A stretch of 37,209 nucleotides of DNA from a bacterium (GTDB lineage Bacteria > Vulcanimicrobiota > Xenobia > Xenobiales > Xenobiaceae). The stretch spans positions 1 through 37,209 of the forward strand of contig JAUNIO010000028.1 of assembly GCA_030535355.1 (NCBI GenBank). The letters are read 5' to 3'. The position numbers and the translations under genes were made by a program. Positions 6,709 to 16,185 of this stretch are shown here, one piece after another (within the stretch, counting starts at the first letter, position 1; every line of letters starts with the position of its first letter). A model generated the notes under the pieces. That model was given only the letters and a program-made list of their open reading frames with translations, was not told the DNA's origin and searched no databases.

Positions 6709-8403
6709 TTGGATATCACATGCTGCAGTGGATTGCTTTTAAAACGCATGTTGGTAGCCGGCGGGCGCTGGCTGTCATTGCATCGGGGACTTCTCAACGA
6801 ACTCAACGTTTTTCCCGTACCTGATGGAGATACAGGCACTAATCTCTCCCTTACCGTCCGCGGCGCACTTTCCACTTTGGCAGCTTTCCGTGCTGATGAA
6901 TCTGTTAGCCAAGTCGCTACTGCAGCAGCGCGCGGAGCGTTAATGGGCGCTAGAGGCAATTCCGGCGTCATCATGTCTCAAATTCTTCACGGTTTTGCCA
7001 ACGGTTTGGACGGCTTGGACAACGCCCAGGTGCGCGATTTAGCTAAAGCTCTCCGCTGCGCCTCAGAATTCGCCTATAAAGCTGTGCAGGAACCGCGCGA
7101 AGGCACTATTCTGACCGTAATCAGAACCATGGCTGAAAAGGCGGAAAGCATGGCGTCTGATGTCACCGATCTGGTAGAATTTCTGACCCAAATCACCAAT
7201 ACCGCGCGCAAGACCCTCTTGAGCTGCTATGAAGAGCTGCCTATTTTGCGCGAAGCTGGAGTAGTCGACGCTGGCGGGCTTGGGCTGGTATATCTATATG
7301 AAGGTATGCTTAAGATAGCCCAAGGTGAGCAGCTTACCGACATACACGATGTCCAAGAATATACCGAGCGCTTAGCCCTGCCTGGCCACGATGCTTTGGA
7401 AGCAGACATAAAGTTCGGTTACTGCACCGAATTTCTGGTACATGGTACCGACCTGACACCTGAAAAAGTACTCCCCATCCTGCAGACCCTGGGAGATTCG
7501 ATAGTTCTGGCTAAAACCCAAGACATACTTAAAGTCCACATACATACCAACGACGTAGATGCTGTGGAAAAGGTAGTCACAGCTGGCTGTACGCGCTTTA
7601 AACGCAAAATTGAAAATATGCGCGAGCAAAACAAACGGCGTTTAGAACATTACAAACAGGATATTACACCTGCTCAGTACCAGGCCTCCACTTCGGAATT
7701 CCGCGGCGAGCTAGAGATTATTGAGCCACCGTCAGCGCAGGCAGTTAAAAACAGCGGCCTGCCGCCAATGGCCGCTATCGTCTCCGGCGATGGCTTCTGT
7801 GAATATCTAAACGCTTGGGGAATCGTAATTATCCCCGGCGGGCAGACCACCAATCCCAGCACCCAAGAGATTTTAGATGCTATAAGAGCGGCTCATGAGA
7901 AAAGCTCAGTTTCCCGTCCAGTTACAGTTTTCTGCAACAACAGCAACTGTATCGCCGCCGTTAAACAAGCCATATCTTTAAGCGATATTCCCGCCCAGGC
8001 CATTGAAACAGTCTGCCCATCGCAAATGGTATCTCTGCTGCGCCAACCCAAAGCCTACGGTGATTTAGCTGGCTATACCGCTAAACTTAGCCATGGAGAG
8101 ATCACGCAAGCCGTGCGCGATGCTTCTATTCAGGGGCACAGCGTTCTCAAAGGCGATTATATGGCTATCTGGAATAAAAAATTGGTCAGTGTTGATGATA
8201 CGATAGAAAGCGCTGTGCATAATTTACTAGACAACCAGAACCTTCCCGATGCTTCGCGTTTAGTAGTTGTTGCCGGCGCGGAATGCGACCCTAACCAGGC
8301 AGAAGGCATACTCATGAAGATCAGCGAAGCGTTTCCCGGTATAAAAGTCGAATTTTTATGGGGCGGACAGCCGCACTATCCTATTTTGGTGACCTTGGAG
8401 TAA
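6709..8403 (+). CDS. fakA: FakA-type fatty acid kinase (DhaL/DAK2-domain protein)
   Basis: FakA phosphorylates fatty acids held by a FakB/DegV partner, giving acyl-phosphate for phospholipid synthesis. The N-terminal DhaL domain carries NVFPVPDGDTGTN, with the Asp residues that bind Mg-ATP, and ARGNSGVIMSQIL. The middle domain has FGYCTEF and KVHIHTND, matching the Cys and two His residues known in the FakA middle domain. A C-terminal DegV-like region follows (IIPGGQTTNPST, IPAQAIETV). I chose the TTG at 6709 (564 aa) because AGGAAG precedes it at good spacing and it aligns with the family start; the TTG at 6670 lacks a ribosome binding site. degV follows after three bases, with its ribosome binding site inside the end of this gene, so the two are translationally coupled. 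Confidence 0.88.
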   Translation: MDITCCSGLLLKRMLVAGGRWLSLHRGLLNELNVFPVPDGDTGTNLSLTVRGALSTLAAFRADESVSQVATAAARGALMGARGNSGVIMSQILHGFANGLDGLDNAQVRDLAKALRCASEFAYKAVQEPREGTILTVIRTMAEKAESMASDVTDLVEFLTQITNTARKTLLSCYEELPILREAGVVDAGGLGLVYLYEGMLKIAQGEQLTDIHDVQEYTERLALPGHDALEADIKFGYCTEFLVHGTDLTPEKVLPILQTLGDSIVLAKTQDILKVHIHTNDVDAVEKVVTAGCTRFKRKIENMREQNKRRLEHYKQDITPAQYQASTSEFRGELEIIEPPSAQAVKNSGLPPMAAIVSGDGFCEYLNAWGIVIIPGGQTTNPSTQEILDAIRAAHEKSSVSRPVTVFCNNSNCIAAVKQAISLSDIPAQAIETVCPSQMVSLLRQPKAYGDLAGYTAKLSHGEITQAVRDASIQGHSVLKGDYMAIWNKKLVSVDDTIESAVHNLLDNQNLPDASRLVVVAGAECDPNQAEGILMKISEAFPGIKVEFLWGGQPHYPILVTLE

Positions 8404-8406
8404 GCT

Positions 8407-9243
8407 ATGCCTGTTACAATCGTAACCGATTCTACCTGTGATCTTTACCCTCAAGTTGTAGAACAGAAAAATATCACAGTCGTGCCTTTGCGCGTTCAGG
8501 TCGATACCAAAAGCTACATTGACGGAGTAAATATCAATACTGAGCAGCTGTACGACTTCATTACTGAAGGGCACAAACTGCCAACGACTTCACAGCCTCC
8601 TGTTCAGGATTTTATAGATACCTATAGCAAAATTAAAGGCGATATTCTCTCTATACACATTGCCTCGTCGCTATCGGGCACCGCTAATGTCGCCAATCAG
8701 GCCAAACAGATGCTAGGAGATGACGGCCGGCGCATCCGCATTTACGATTCCCGCAATCTGACCTTGGGAATGGGGCTGCTCGTCCTAGCAGCCAAAGAAC
8801 AGGCCGATTTAGGCAAAAGTACAGACGAAATTATAGATTATCTGGATGCGCTTCACTCCCATCTGCATATTTATTTTTCGCTTTCCGATTTAGCCCATCT
8901 GCACCGCGGCGGCCGCATCGGCAAAGCTACCATGGCTATAGGCAGCCTGCTCAAAGTAAAGCCTATCTTTACCTTTGAAAGCAATAATCTGGTACAGCAT
9001 GACAAAGCATTCGGCAACGTCCAAGTAATCAATAAACTGGCTGCGCTAGCCTTGCACGATCACCTGATCCGCCCGATTAGCCGCATCTATGTCGCCCATG
9101 GAGGCTGCGCGGAATACCTGCCGCAGTTAGAAGACAAAATACGCCAGACACTTGAAGGCGATTACGAGCTTCTGCGCGGAGAAATAGGCTCAGTGATAGC
9201 GGTCCACGCCGGGCCGGGTGCTCTCGGCGTCATGTATTATTAA
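8407..9243 (+). CDS. DegV family fatty acid-binding protein (FakB type)
   Basis: DegV proteins bind one fatty acid in a closed pocket and present its carboxylate to FakA. The 278 residues show the full family pattern: VTDSTCDL at the N-terminus, TTSQPPVQDF, the phosphate/carboxylate loop SSLSGTANVA, HRGGRIGKATMAIGSLLKVKPIF, and the C-terminal VHAGPGALGVMYY. The ribosome binding site GGAG overlaps the last codons of fakA, three bases upstream of which the gene is joined. It is the last gene of the plus-strand unit and is followed by a strong bidirectional terminator. Which fatty acid it prefers cannot be read from the sequence. Confidence 0.93.
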   Translation: MPVTIVTDSTCDLYPQVVEQKNITVVPLRVQVDTKSYIDGVNINTEQLYDFITEGHKLPTTSQPPVQDFIDTYSKIKGDILSIHIASSLSGTANVANQAKQMLGDDGRRIRIYDSRNLTLGMGLLVLAAKEQADLGKSTDEIIDYLDALHSHLHIYFSLSDLAHLHRGGRIGKATMAIGSLLKVKPIFTFESNNLVQHDKAFGNVQVINKLAALALHDHLIRPISRIYVAHGGCAEYLPQLEDKIRQTLEGDYELLRGEIGSVIAVHAGPGALGVMYY

Positions 9244-9246
9244 TCC

Positions 9247-9345
9247 CTGCCCTATGTTGCAGCCACGACTTCTCCCCCCTACCATCCTTCCTATTTTGTC
9301 AAGCCAGAAACACCGATATTGCGAGCTTTAGCAATGTCATTTAGT
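9247..9345. repeat. degenerate copy of the dispersed repeat
   Basis: Positions 9247-9290 resemble 385-428 of copy A (gttgcagccacgacttctcccc). Positions 9331-9345 carry the end motif caatgtcatttagtt. Both parts are diverged and do not form a complete element. It lies between degV and its terminator, and no gene is seen in 9244-9476. Confidence 0.5.
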
Positions 9346-9431
9346 TAGTATTTCGCGAACAAGTTGCCGTTTGCACCGTCTTCCGCTGCCCTGGCGTTAC
9401 AGCAGTTCTGCTAAGGGTCGCAATATTGAAT

Positions 9432-9475
9432 AAATGGTTTGCGGGCAGCGCTTAAGCGCTGCCCGCAAACCATTT
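9432..9475. terminator. perfect 44-bp palindrome, bidirectional terminator
   Basis: Two 22-base arms (9432-9453 and 9454-9475) are exact reverse complements meeting at AAGCGCTT-type bases. The stem is GC-rich in the middle and ends in AAA/TTT, with TTTTCTAT following on the plus strand. It lies between the convergent degV and kinase genes and is well placed to end both transcripts. Confidence 0.85.
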
Positions 9476-9476
9476 T

Positions 9477-12400
9477 CTATAAGTTAAGGCGGGACATTAG
9501 ATTGCGAATCTTTTTCTTCTCCTCAGAAGGAGCGCAGCGCACCGCCTGATTAAAAGCCGACTGAGCGTCATTCATCTGCTGCAGACTGACACAGGCTTTG
9601 CCCAAATCCACATAAATGCGCCAATCATCGCAGACCATTTCCAGCGCTTGCCGATAAGACCACAAAGCCGCATCGTACTGTCCCTGACGGAATTCTACCC
9701 GTCCCCGCAGCCAGGTAAAATTGCCCGCCAAGTTGGGAAAGCGCTGAGCTGCGTCATTAAAGACATCGATAGCATCCTGCATGCGCCCACTTTTGCGCAA
9801 AGCGCGTCCCAAATGCTCAAAAGCGTCTGGCTCATCGGGATGCTGCTCACAGGCGGTCTGCATAACAGATACTGCATTAGCCCAAGCCCCGCGGGCACCT
9901 TGAATATCAGCAGCCAGCATTTGCAATTTTAAGCTGCGCGGCTCTACCTGCAGGCCTTGGTTTAAACACTGCTGCGCTTGATCGTAATTCTTTTTAGCCA
10001 AGGATATTTCGGCCATTCCCCGCCAAGCGTCTGCATCGGAACGGTTGCGGTTTAAAACGGCGCGGAAAACTTCAGCCGCGCGGTTATAATCTTTAAGCGC
10101 CAAATAGGAAAATCCCATATCTATATAAGCCCTTAGCAGCAGACTATTGTCAGCAGCGCTATTGGCATTTTTCATAAATGCTTTAAAACAGGATAAAGCC
10201 TGTTCGTATTTGCCCTGCTGAGAATAGGCCCGCGCCAAAGGCAAATTGAGGAAATACCATTGCGGCGCCAACTCCAAAGCGTATTGAAATTCGGTAATGG
10301 CCACATTGGTCAGACCTTGTCCGGCCAATGCTTTGCCAAGCATACCATGTGCCTGGGCATCATTATTGTTGAGGCTCAGACTCTGCCTAAACTGGCGCAC
10401 AGCTTCCTCATAATGGCCCATATCGACCATTATTATACCCAACGCTTTTGGATACTCCGGATTGGTATAATCTAAACGTGCGGCTTTAGCAAATTCCTGC
10501 GCCGCTGGTTCCAGCTGACCAGCAGTATAATAAGCCATAGCCAAGTCCTCGCGATAGGCAGAATTGACGGGATGCAGCTCAACCGCTTTGCGGTAAGCAT
10601 TAACAGATTCGCCATCATAGCGCTTCTTCTGATATATGCGCCCCAAACGGCTGTACAGCTCGGAACTTTGCGGGTCGAGGGCCACTAGAGCTTCGAAATG
10701 ATCCAAAGCCTTATCTAAATGGCCGGCCATCATATAAACCTCGCCTAACTGGCGATGGACCTGAGCATTATGAGGATGATGGGTTAAAGCCTGCTCTAGC
10801 TGCTGTACGGCGTCACCGACTTGCCCATGCTGGTACAGCAGATTGGCTAAACTTAACGAAGCTTCTGTATTGCCTGGATCGATTTCTAAAGACGCGTTCA
10901 GCTCTTCAACGGCCTGCTGGCCTTGATTTTGCGCCAAATACAGAGTAGCCAGTTCCGCGTGCAGCTCGGCATTATCGCTGTCGTATTGCAGCGCTTTGCG
11001 CAAAACCTGCTGCGCCTGCGAATTTCGTCCAGTTTGGATATATAAACGCGAGAGCAAACTATACGCACTGCGGTCACGGGGATCGAGATAACAGACCTGT
11101 TCTAAGCAAGAGATTGCTTCATCTATCTGCTGACAGTCAGCCAGCAGCATACCCAATTGCCGGTTGGCCTCAATATTCTCAGGATCCAAAGTTACCGCTT
11201 CGCGATATTCTTGGATAGCTGCCTCAATGCGCCCAGCTTCTCGCAGCGCAAAAGCCAAACGGCAGCGAATATCGAGATCATACGGTTCTCTGTCTTCAGC
11301 GTGCTGCAGCGAACTCAGCACCATCTCGGGCTGATTAGTATATTGATAAAAATCGGCTAAAGCTAAATAGGGAGCTGCGTCGGTTGATAAATTGATAGCG
11401 CGTTCAATAGCATTGTGCGCTTCGCCAAATTCCCCAGTCTCTAAATAAGCGCGTCCTAAATAGAGATAGGCTTCACTGGAATTGCTGTCTTTGGCGATAG
11501 CCTGCAGTAAAGCTACGATAGCTTCCTTGAAATTGGCTTTCTCATACAGAGATTTGCCTTCTTCTAAATAATTGGCAGCCTCGCGCTGAGTAATATATTC
11601 CGTAATTGACAGAGTGGACCCGCATCTGTCACAAGTAGTAGCATTAGGAGAATTTTCCGCACCGCATTTAGGGCAGAATAGAGAGCGCTGTTCTGCGCTG
11701 ACCTGATTATTAATCGCTTCTACTTCTTTTTCCTGACGCTGCAGCCGTCCTAAAAGATTTTCTACTTTGCCGGCGCCGCTTTCATCGCCCACATCGGCCA
11801 TCCAGGACGTAGAAGCTACAGCCCCGCTCTTAACGCTGTTGACATAGGGCTTTTTCACGCTGGAATTTGCCGTCGCTGTTCCTGGAGCTTTAGCCGCAGC
11901 TGAACTGGAATACTGCGCGGGCGAGACAGCCTGTGAGGGCATAACATCAGCATCAGCCCCAGACTGAGCAGCAGAGGTATTTTTTTCGGCAGCAGCGCTT
12001 TCCAGAAGCGACCCGCTCCCAGATGCCGCTGAAGTAGGTGAATCGGAATTAAGCAAAGAAACCGCAGGCGCTGGCTGGTCCACGCCCGGCTGCCTGAATC
12101 CGCCGCTCATATCTACACTGGTCTGCTCAATGACTTGACGCAAAGCCGGACCAGGGGCTGGCGGTTTGGGACGGGACACAATTTCTTTGGCCGGCTCAGG
12201 TTCCTTATTCCCCAGCAGCGTTTCTTCCAAGTTGATATGTTCCAGCCACTCTTTGCTAATATCCGAACTAGACGCGATAGAGTCCAGAAGCGCCTGAGCG
12301 TCGAACTCCCCGGGGCCAATCTTCTTAGCCGGCAAAGCTGTCGGAACAGGGACAGGAGGCAGTTCTTTGATGTTAGCTTCTACAGCGCGATCATAGACAG

Positions 12401-13196
12401 CCAAAATATCTTTGATGTTTTGATAACGTTCGTCGGGATTCTTCGCCAGCATGCGCAAGACGATCTGCTCTAACTCTGGAGAAATCGTCGGGTTTAAACC
12501 GCTGGGCGATGGCGGCGGCATTTCAGCCACTTTGCGGAACATATCTAGCGGATTAGTAGCGTTGAAAGGCCAGCTCCCGGTGATAATTTCAAATAAAATA
12601 ACACCTAAAGAATAAATATCCGTACGGCAGTCGGTTACCTTGCCCTGGGCCTGCTCTGGTGAAACATAGGCTGCCGTGCCCATCACCTGACCGACTTCTG
12701 TCAAGGAGTGATGCCCCTGAAAGAAAGCCAGACCAAAATCCATCACTTTAACCCGACCGCTTTTGTTGATCATAATATTGTCAGGTTTTAAGTCGCGATG
12801 GATCACCTGATTCTCGTGAGCATAACTGACAGCTTCTAAAACCTGCCGGAAAATACCCAAACGTTCGCGCAGCTGTGCAGGCTGAGGAATCACGTCGTCT
12901 TGAATCATATCGCTCAGAGCCTGGCCATCGACAAGTTCCATGACGATGAAATAAATATCATCAACCTGGCCTATATCGTGGATTTTCACGATATAGGGAC
13001 TGTCTAGCCGCGCCGCAGTCTTCGCTTCGCGCAGGAAGCGCTCGACCATTTTTTGAGTTAAGCGCTTTGGGGGGAGCACTTTGATGGCAACCGGGCGCTC
13101 CAGCACGGGGTCTTCTCCTCGGTACACCACTCCCATACCGCCGCGGCCTAATTCCTCTATGACGCGATAACGCCCTATATAAACCGGATCACCCAT
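9477..13196 (-). CDS. Hanks-type Ser/Thr protein kinase with zinc ribbon and long TPR tail
   Basis: The kinase domain (about 10-270) is complete: glycine loop GRGGMGVVY, Lys39 in AIKVL, HRDLKPDN (HRD 133-135), DFG at 153-155, and SPEQAQGK in place of APE. A low-complexity Ser/Ala/Pro linker follows. At about 504-530 is a four-cysteine ribbon (CPKCG...CDRCG), then roughly 20 TPR units to the C-terminus. No membrane segment or PASTA domain is visible, so the kinase is predicted to be cytoplasmic, with the TPR array as scaffold or substrate-binding arm. I chose ATG at 13196 because AAAGG sits eight bases upstream; the GTG at 13211 is less likely. It is the last gene of an operon with the nucleotidyltransferase, 20 bases upstream. 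Substrates are unknown. Confidence 0.9.
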   Translation of the reverse strand: MGDPVYIGRYRVIEELGRGGMGVVYRGEDPVLERPVAIKVLPPKRLTQKMVERFLREAKTAARLDSPYIVKIHDIGQVDDIYFIVMELVDGQALSDMIQDDVIPQPAQLRERLGIFRQVLEAVSYAHENQVIHRDLKPDNIMINKSGRVKVMDFGLAFFQGHHSLTEVGQVMGTAAYVSPEQAQGKVTDCRTDIYSLGVILFEIITGSWPFNATNPLDMFRKVAEMPPPSPSGLNPTISPELEQIVLRMLAKNPDERYQNIKDILAVYDRAVEANIKELPPVPVPTALPAKKIGPGEFDAQALLDSIASSSDISKEWLEHINLEETLLGNKEPEPAKEIVSRPKPPAPGPALRQVIEQTSVDMSGGFRQPGVDQPAPAVSLLNSDSPTSAASGSGSLLESAAAEKNTSAAQSGADADVMPSQAVSPAQYSSSAAAKAPGTATANSSVKKPYVNSVKSGAVASTSWMADVGDESGAGKVENLLGRLQRQEKEVEAINNQVSAEQRSLFCPKCGAENSPNATTCDRCGSTLSITEYITQREAANYLEEGKSLYEKANFKEAIVALLQAIAKDSNSSEAYLYLGRAYLETGEFGEAHNAIERAINLSTDAAPYLALADFYQYTNQPEMVLSSLQHAEDREPYDLDIRCRLAFALREAGRIEAAIQEYREAVTLDPENIEANRQLGMLLADCQQIDEAISCLEQVCYLDPRDRSAYSLLSRLYIQTGRNSQAQQVLRKALQYDSDNAELHAELATLYLAQNQGQQAVEELNASLEIDPGNTEASLSLANLLYQHGQVGDAVQQLEQALTHHPHNAQVHRQLGEVYMMAGHLDKALDHFEALVALDPQSSELYSRLGRIYQKKRYDGESVNAYRKAVELHPVNSAYREDLAMAYYTAGQLEPAAQEFAKAARLDYTNPEYPKALGIIMVDMGHYEEAVRQFRQSLSLNNNDAQAHGMLGKALAGQGLTNVAITEFQYALELAPQWYFLNLPLARAYSQQGKYEQALSCFKAFMKNANSAADNSLLLRAYIDMGFSYLALKDYNRAAEVFRAVLNRNRSDADAWRGMAEISLAKKNYDQAQQCLNQGLQVEPRSLKLQMLAADIQGARGAWANAVSVMQTACEQHPDEPDAFEHLGRALRKSGRMQDAIDVFNDAAQRFPNLAGNFTWLRGRVEFRQGQYDAALWSYRQALEMVCDDWRIYVDLGKACVSLQQMNDAQSAFNQAVRCAPSEEKKKIRNLMSRLNL

Positions 13197-13216
13197 TATT
13201 TTGCCTTTCACCAGAC

Positions 13217-14575
13217 CTATTTATACTGGTTTATAAAATCCCCCGCAATCTGCCAGGCCTGCTCTTCAGTAAGCCCTCCCCGCACCGCGCTGGCCCGCGC
13301 TAAATAATCGGTAAGCTCACCAATTTTAGCGCCCTGAAGCTGAGGATACTTTTCCAATAATAATTTTACCGCAAGGGGAACCTGAGGACAATATGCTGAG
13401 CCATTTTCGAAAAAATCTTTTAGCATATTGCTGACATTCCCGGGCAAGTTCTGCCCAATTAGGGCCTCGGGCTGACTCAGCCAAGCGTAAAGCAAGACGG
13501 CGGCAGCTTCACGGCCTGTGCTGCGAAAAAAATCAAACCATTTTTCCCGAAGCGACTGCCCCTTTAACAACATTTCTGCTGTATCACCATGTAATCCTAT
13601 TAAATTAATGATTTTGCGCTCTTTGCGAGAAAGAGAAAAACGCTGGACCAAACTATCTAAATATGCAGAATTCCGAAAAGCTCTACAGGCAGATTTTACC
13701 TGACCGCCACCCAAAAGCAGTGCCCAGCCCAAAAGCATATAACGGCTGTGCCCACTGCGCACTGGCTCTTCCCAATATTTCCGTTCAGCCTGCTCCCAGG
13801 CCTGCTGCTTACCCCAAGGAGACTGCTTCCAGAATTCCCAGCGCTTTAGGCTCTCTTTGATCTGTACAGCATCGGCAACGAGTTCAGGCCAAAGCGCCGC
13901 AAAAATACCGCTGCGCAAGGCGAAATCGAATTGCCCCACAATATCCCCAGCAAATATGCGAGACAATTCTTCATTAATGCGCTCGCTGGCTATTTGGCGT
14001 AAAGCTGATACCTGCCGCCGTATCTGCCCTTCCAGTTCAGGATTAGGCACTAAACAGTGAGTGCACAAAAAACGCCAGGCCCGCAAATTGCGCAGCGGGT
14101 CAGCTGCTAAATTATCTTCACTTAAAGCGCGCAGAATTCCCCGCTGACAGTCGGCAATTCCCCCCCAAGGATCGACAAATTCATCACCAAGCACATCCCA
14201 GGCCACAGCGTTAATGGTAAAATCGCGTTTTCTTAAATCCTCTTCTATAGTATCCGCCTGTCTGGCGGCAAAATCCAGGTGATCCTGCGGCACATTGGCC
14301 AAGCGCCAATACCCGCGCTCTTTATCCAAAGCTACCACGCTCCCCCCTAAACGTTCCGCCAGCTTAGCTACATAGCCCTGCACCTGAGAGCTTTCCCTGG
14401 TATCTACGATCATATCGACATCAGAAAATCCCCGGCCCATGAAAAAATCTCTGACCCAGCCCCCGACTAACCACAGCCTGATACCTTCCCGGCTTATGAG
14501 CGTTTTAACCTCAGCTAAAGTACGGCTCTGCCGTATTTGCTGTTCTGCTTCCTCTCTGGAGATGAAAACGCTCAT
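13217..14575 (-). CDS. CCA tRNA nucleotidyltransferase / poly(A) polymerase family protein
   Basis: This is a class II nucleotidyltransferase that adds CCA to tRNA 3' ends, or A-tails to RNA. It shows LVGGWVRDFFMGR, the catalytic FSDVDMIVD, KRDFTINAVAWD, the PLRNLRAWRF motif and ASERINEELSRIF, all in order. The C-terminal GAKIGELTDYLARA resembles the tail of the family. There is no clear HD phosphohydrolase domain. The ATG start overlaps the stop of the solute-binding protein gene by four bases (ATGA). The only tRNA gene in the window already encodes CCA, so a repair or poly(A) role is possible. Sequence alone does not separate the two activities. Confidence 0.85.
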   Translation of the reverse strand: MSVFISREEAEQQIRQSRTLAEVKTLISREGIRLWLVGGWVRDFFMGRGFSDVDMIVDTRESSQVQGYVAKLAERLGGSVVALDKERGYWRLANVPQDHLDFAARQADTIEEDLRKRDFTINAVAWDVLGDEFVDPWGGIADCQRGILRALSEDNLAADPLRNLRAWRFLCTHCLVPNPELEGQIRRQVSALRQIASERINEELSRIFAGDIVGQFDFALRSGIFAALWPELVADAVQIKESLKRWEFWKQSPWGKQQAWEQAERKYWEEPVRSGHSRYMLLGWALLLGGGQVKSACRAFRNSAYLDSLVQRFSLSRKERKIINLIGLHGDTAEMLLKGQSLREKWFDFFRSTGREAAAVLLYAWLSQPEALIGQNLPGNVSNMLKDFFENGSAYCPQVPLAVKLLLEKYPQLQGAKIGELTDYLARASAVRGGLTEEQAWQIAGDFINQYK

Positions 14576-16179
14576 TGTCTAAACGCCGCTCCGCTAAAAT
14601 CAATCATGTTGAGGCGATTTACGGAAAAACCGTGCATATCAGCTCTATAAACGCTAAAAACCGAAGACCAGGCTAAGGGAACCTCAGCCGCACCTTCATG
14701 CAAGAAATGAACAGCCCTAAAATAAGCCCTTCGCCGTCCCTCTCGCGTAGGCACTGAACGCGCTTCATTCAGAGCCTGAATCAAACGCTCGCTAGAGTAA
14801 TTGGGTATATTTACCAAACCATTGATCCCATCACTTTCTGACCATTGCATACTGAGCTCTACGTCGGGATCGCTCAGACTGTGCTCATTCATTACTAAAG
14901 CTATCTGAAACATACCAGTAGCCAAACGCCGCAGGTAATCTTCGCGCTGAACCCCCACTATCTGAGCATTCAGCCCCGCGTCATCCATGGCCTGGGCTAC
15001 GCACTCAGCTACCTGCTGACAGCTATCGTCTAACGGAGATAGCTCCTCATAAAGCAGTTCAGCTTTTTCATTATGCCTGTATATATCTTTGCCATAAACT
15101 TTTGCGAACCACGAACGCGCTTTCAGCGGATCGTAAGTGCGCATTTCTAAATCGCGGGGATAAGCCCAGCTACTGCTGGGCAGACAGGCCTCAGCCGTAT
15201 ATCCATTATCGCCCCAAAACTTCTTCACTAGGGCCGCTTTGTCAAAAGCATACTGCAGTCCCAGCCTACAGCGTATATCTTGAAAAGGAGTACGCGAGCA
15301 GTTGAGCATCAGACTCCAATACGCTTGTCCGGGATGCGCCACAGCTTTAAGGCGAGGATGCCGCTTAAGACGCTCAAGATCGTGCCAGTCAACAGCTATG
15401 GCTATATCTGCATAGCCGCGTTCAATACAGCGGCTTCGCCAAGCTGCTTTTTCAACATGCCAAAAAACAATTCGCTTCCAGATAGGCAAATGCCGCCAGT
15501 ACTTATCAAAGCGGCCCAAAACTAAACGCTGTCCAAGACGTACTTCCTCTATTTTGTAGGGGCCTGTCCCACACAAAACCCGGTGTTCTCCGCTGCTTTT
15601 CGGGCTTACAATAGTAATCGCCAAGGCAGGCTGGGCCAAAATCTCCAAAAAATCGGCGATAGGCTTGCGCAGCTCAACTCTGACAGCATAATTCTCCACA
15701 GCTTCGGCTTTTTGCAGCAAAGGCCGTCCCCGTTCTCCTAGCAAGGCTCGATGATGAGAAAACGAACCGCTATACATGCCTTCCATACCCCAGCTGCGCT
15801 GTAAAGCATCGGCAACAGTCCGGGCATTCAATTCCGTGCCATCATGGAAAAATACGTTACGGCGGAGATAAAACACCCATACTCTCTGCCGCGCATCGCA
15901 TTGCCATCTTTCCGCCAGCCAGGGGATTACCTCACCAGGGCGTTTGCCAGGGCGAACCAGAGTTTCATAAACGCAATACAAGGAACGGCGGCTATTAAGA
16001 GATGTAGCTCTGGAAGGATCGTTTTCCTCGAACGTATCCCCAGTAGCCACCACCAAAGTTTGCCGCTGAGCTTGCGAAGAGGTCCAAATAGCTGCGCTCA
16101 AGGCAAGCAGCAGCAACAGAATTGCCGTTATACGTACTGTCTGACCGATTTTTCGCTGCCACCTGCGATACCAAAACAT
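14572..16179 (-). CDS. family 5 (peptide/nickel-type) extracellular solute-binding protein
   Basis: These proteins bind peptides or other small solutes for an ABC importer. A hydrophobic segment near residues 17-34 (ITAILLLLLALSAAIW) is followed by the family 5 pattern: VVATGDTFEENDPSRA, YETLVR, WLAERW, FYLRRNVFFHDGTELNARTVADALQRSW, GTGPYKIEEV, and LQYAFDKAALV. There is no lipobox cysteine after the hydrophobic segment, so it looks secreted or anchored by an uncleaved signal rather than being a lipoprotein. No permease or ATPase genes lie nearby; it sits six bases after endonuclease IV and overlaps the nucleotidyltransferase gene. The ligand is unknown. Confidence 0.85.
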   Translation of the reverse strand: MFWYRRWQRKIGQTVRITAILLLLLALSAAIWTSSQAQRQTLVVATGDTFEENDPSRATSLNSRRSLYCVYETLVRPGKRPGEVIPWLAERWQCDARQRVWVFYLRRNVFFHDGTELNARTVADALQRSWGMEGMYSGSFSHHRALLGERGRPLLQKAEAVENYAVRVELRKPIADFLEILAQPALAITIVSPKSSGEHRVLCGTGPYKIEEVRLGQRLVLGRFDKYWRHLPIWKRIVFWHVEKAAWRSRCIERGYADIAIAVDWHDLERLKRHPRLKAVAHPGQAYWSLMLNCSRTPFQDIRCRLGLQYAFDKAALVKKFWGDNGYTAEACLPSSSWAYPRDLEMRTYDPLKARSWFAKVYGKDIYRHNEKAELLYEELSPLDDSCQQVAECVAQAMDDAGLNAQIVGVQREDYLRRLATGMFQIALVMNEHSLSDPDVELSMQWSESDGINGLVNIPNYSSERLIQALNEARSVPTREGRRRAYFRAVHFLHEGAAEVPLAWSSVFSVYRADMHGFSVNRLNMIDFSGAAFRQ

Positions 16180-16185
16180 GCAGCA

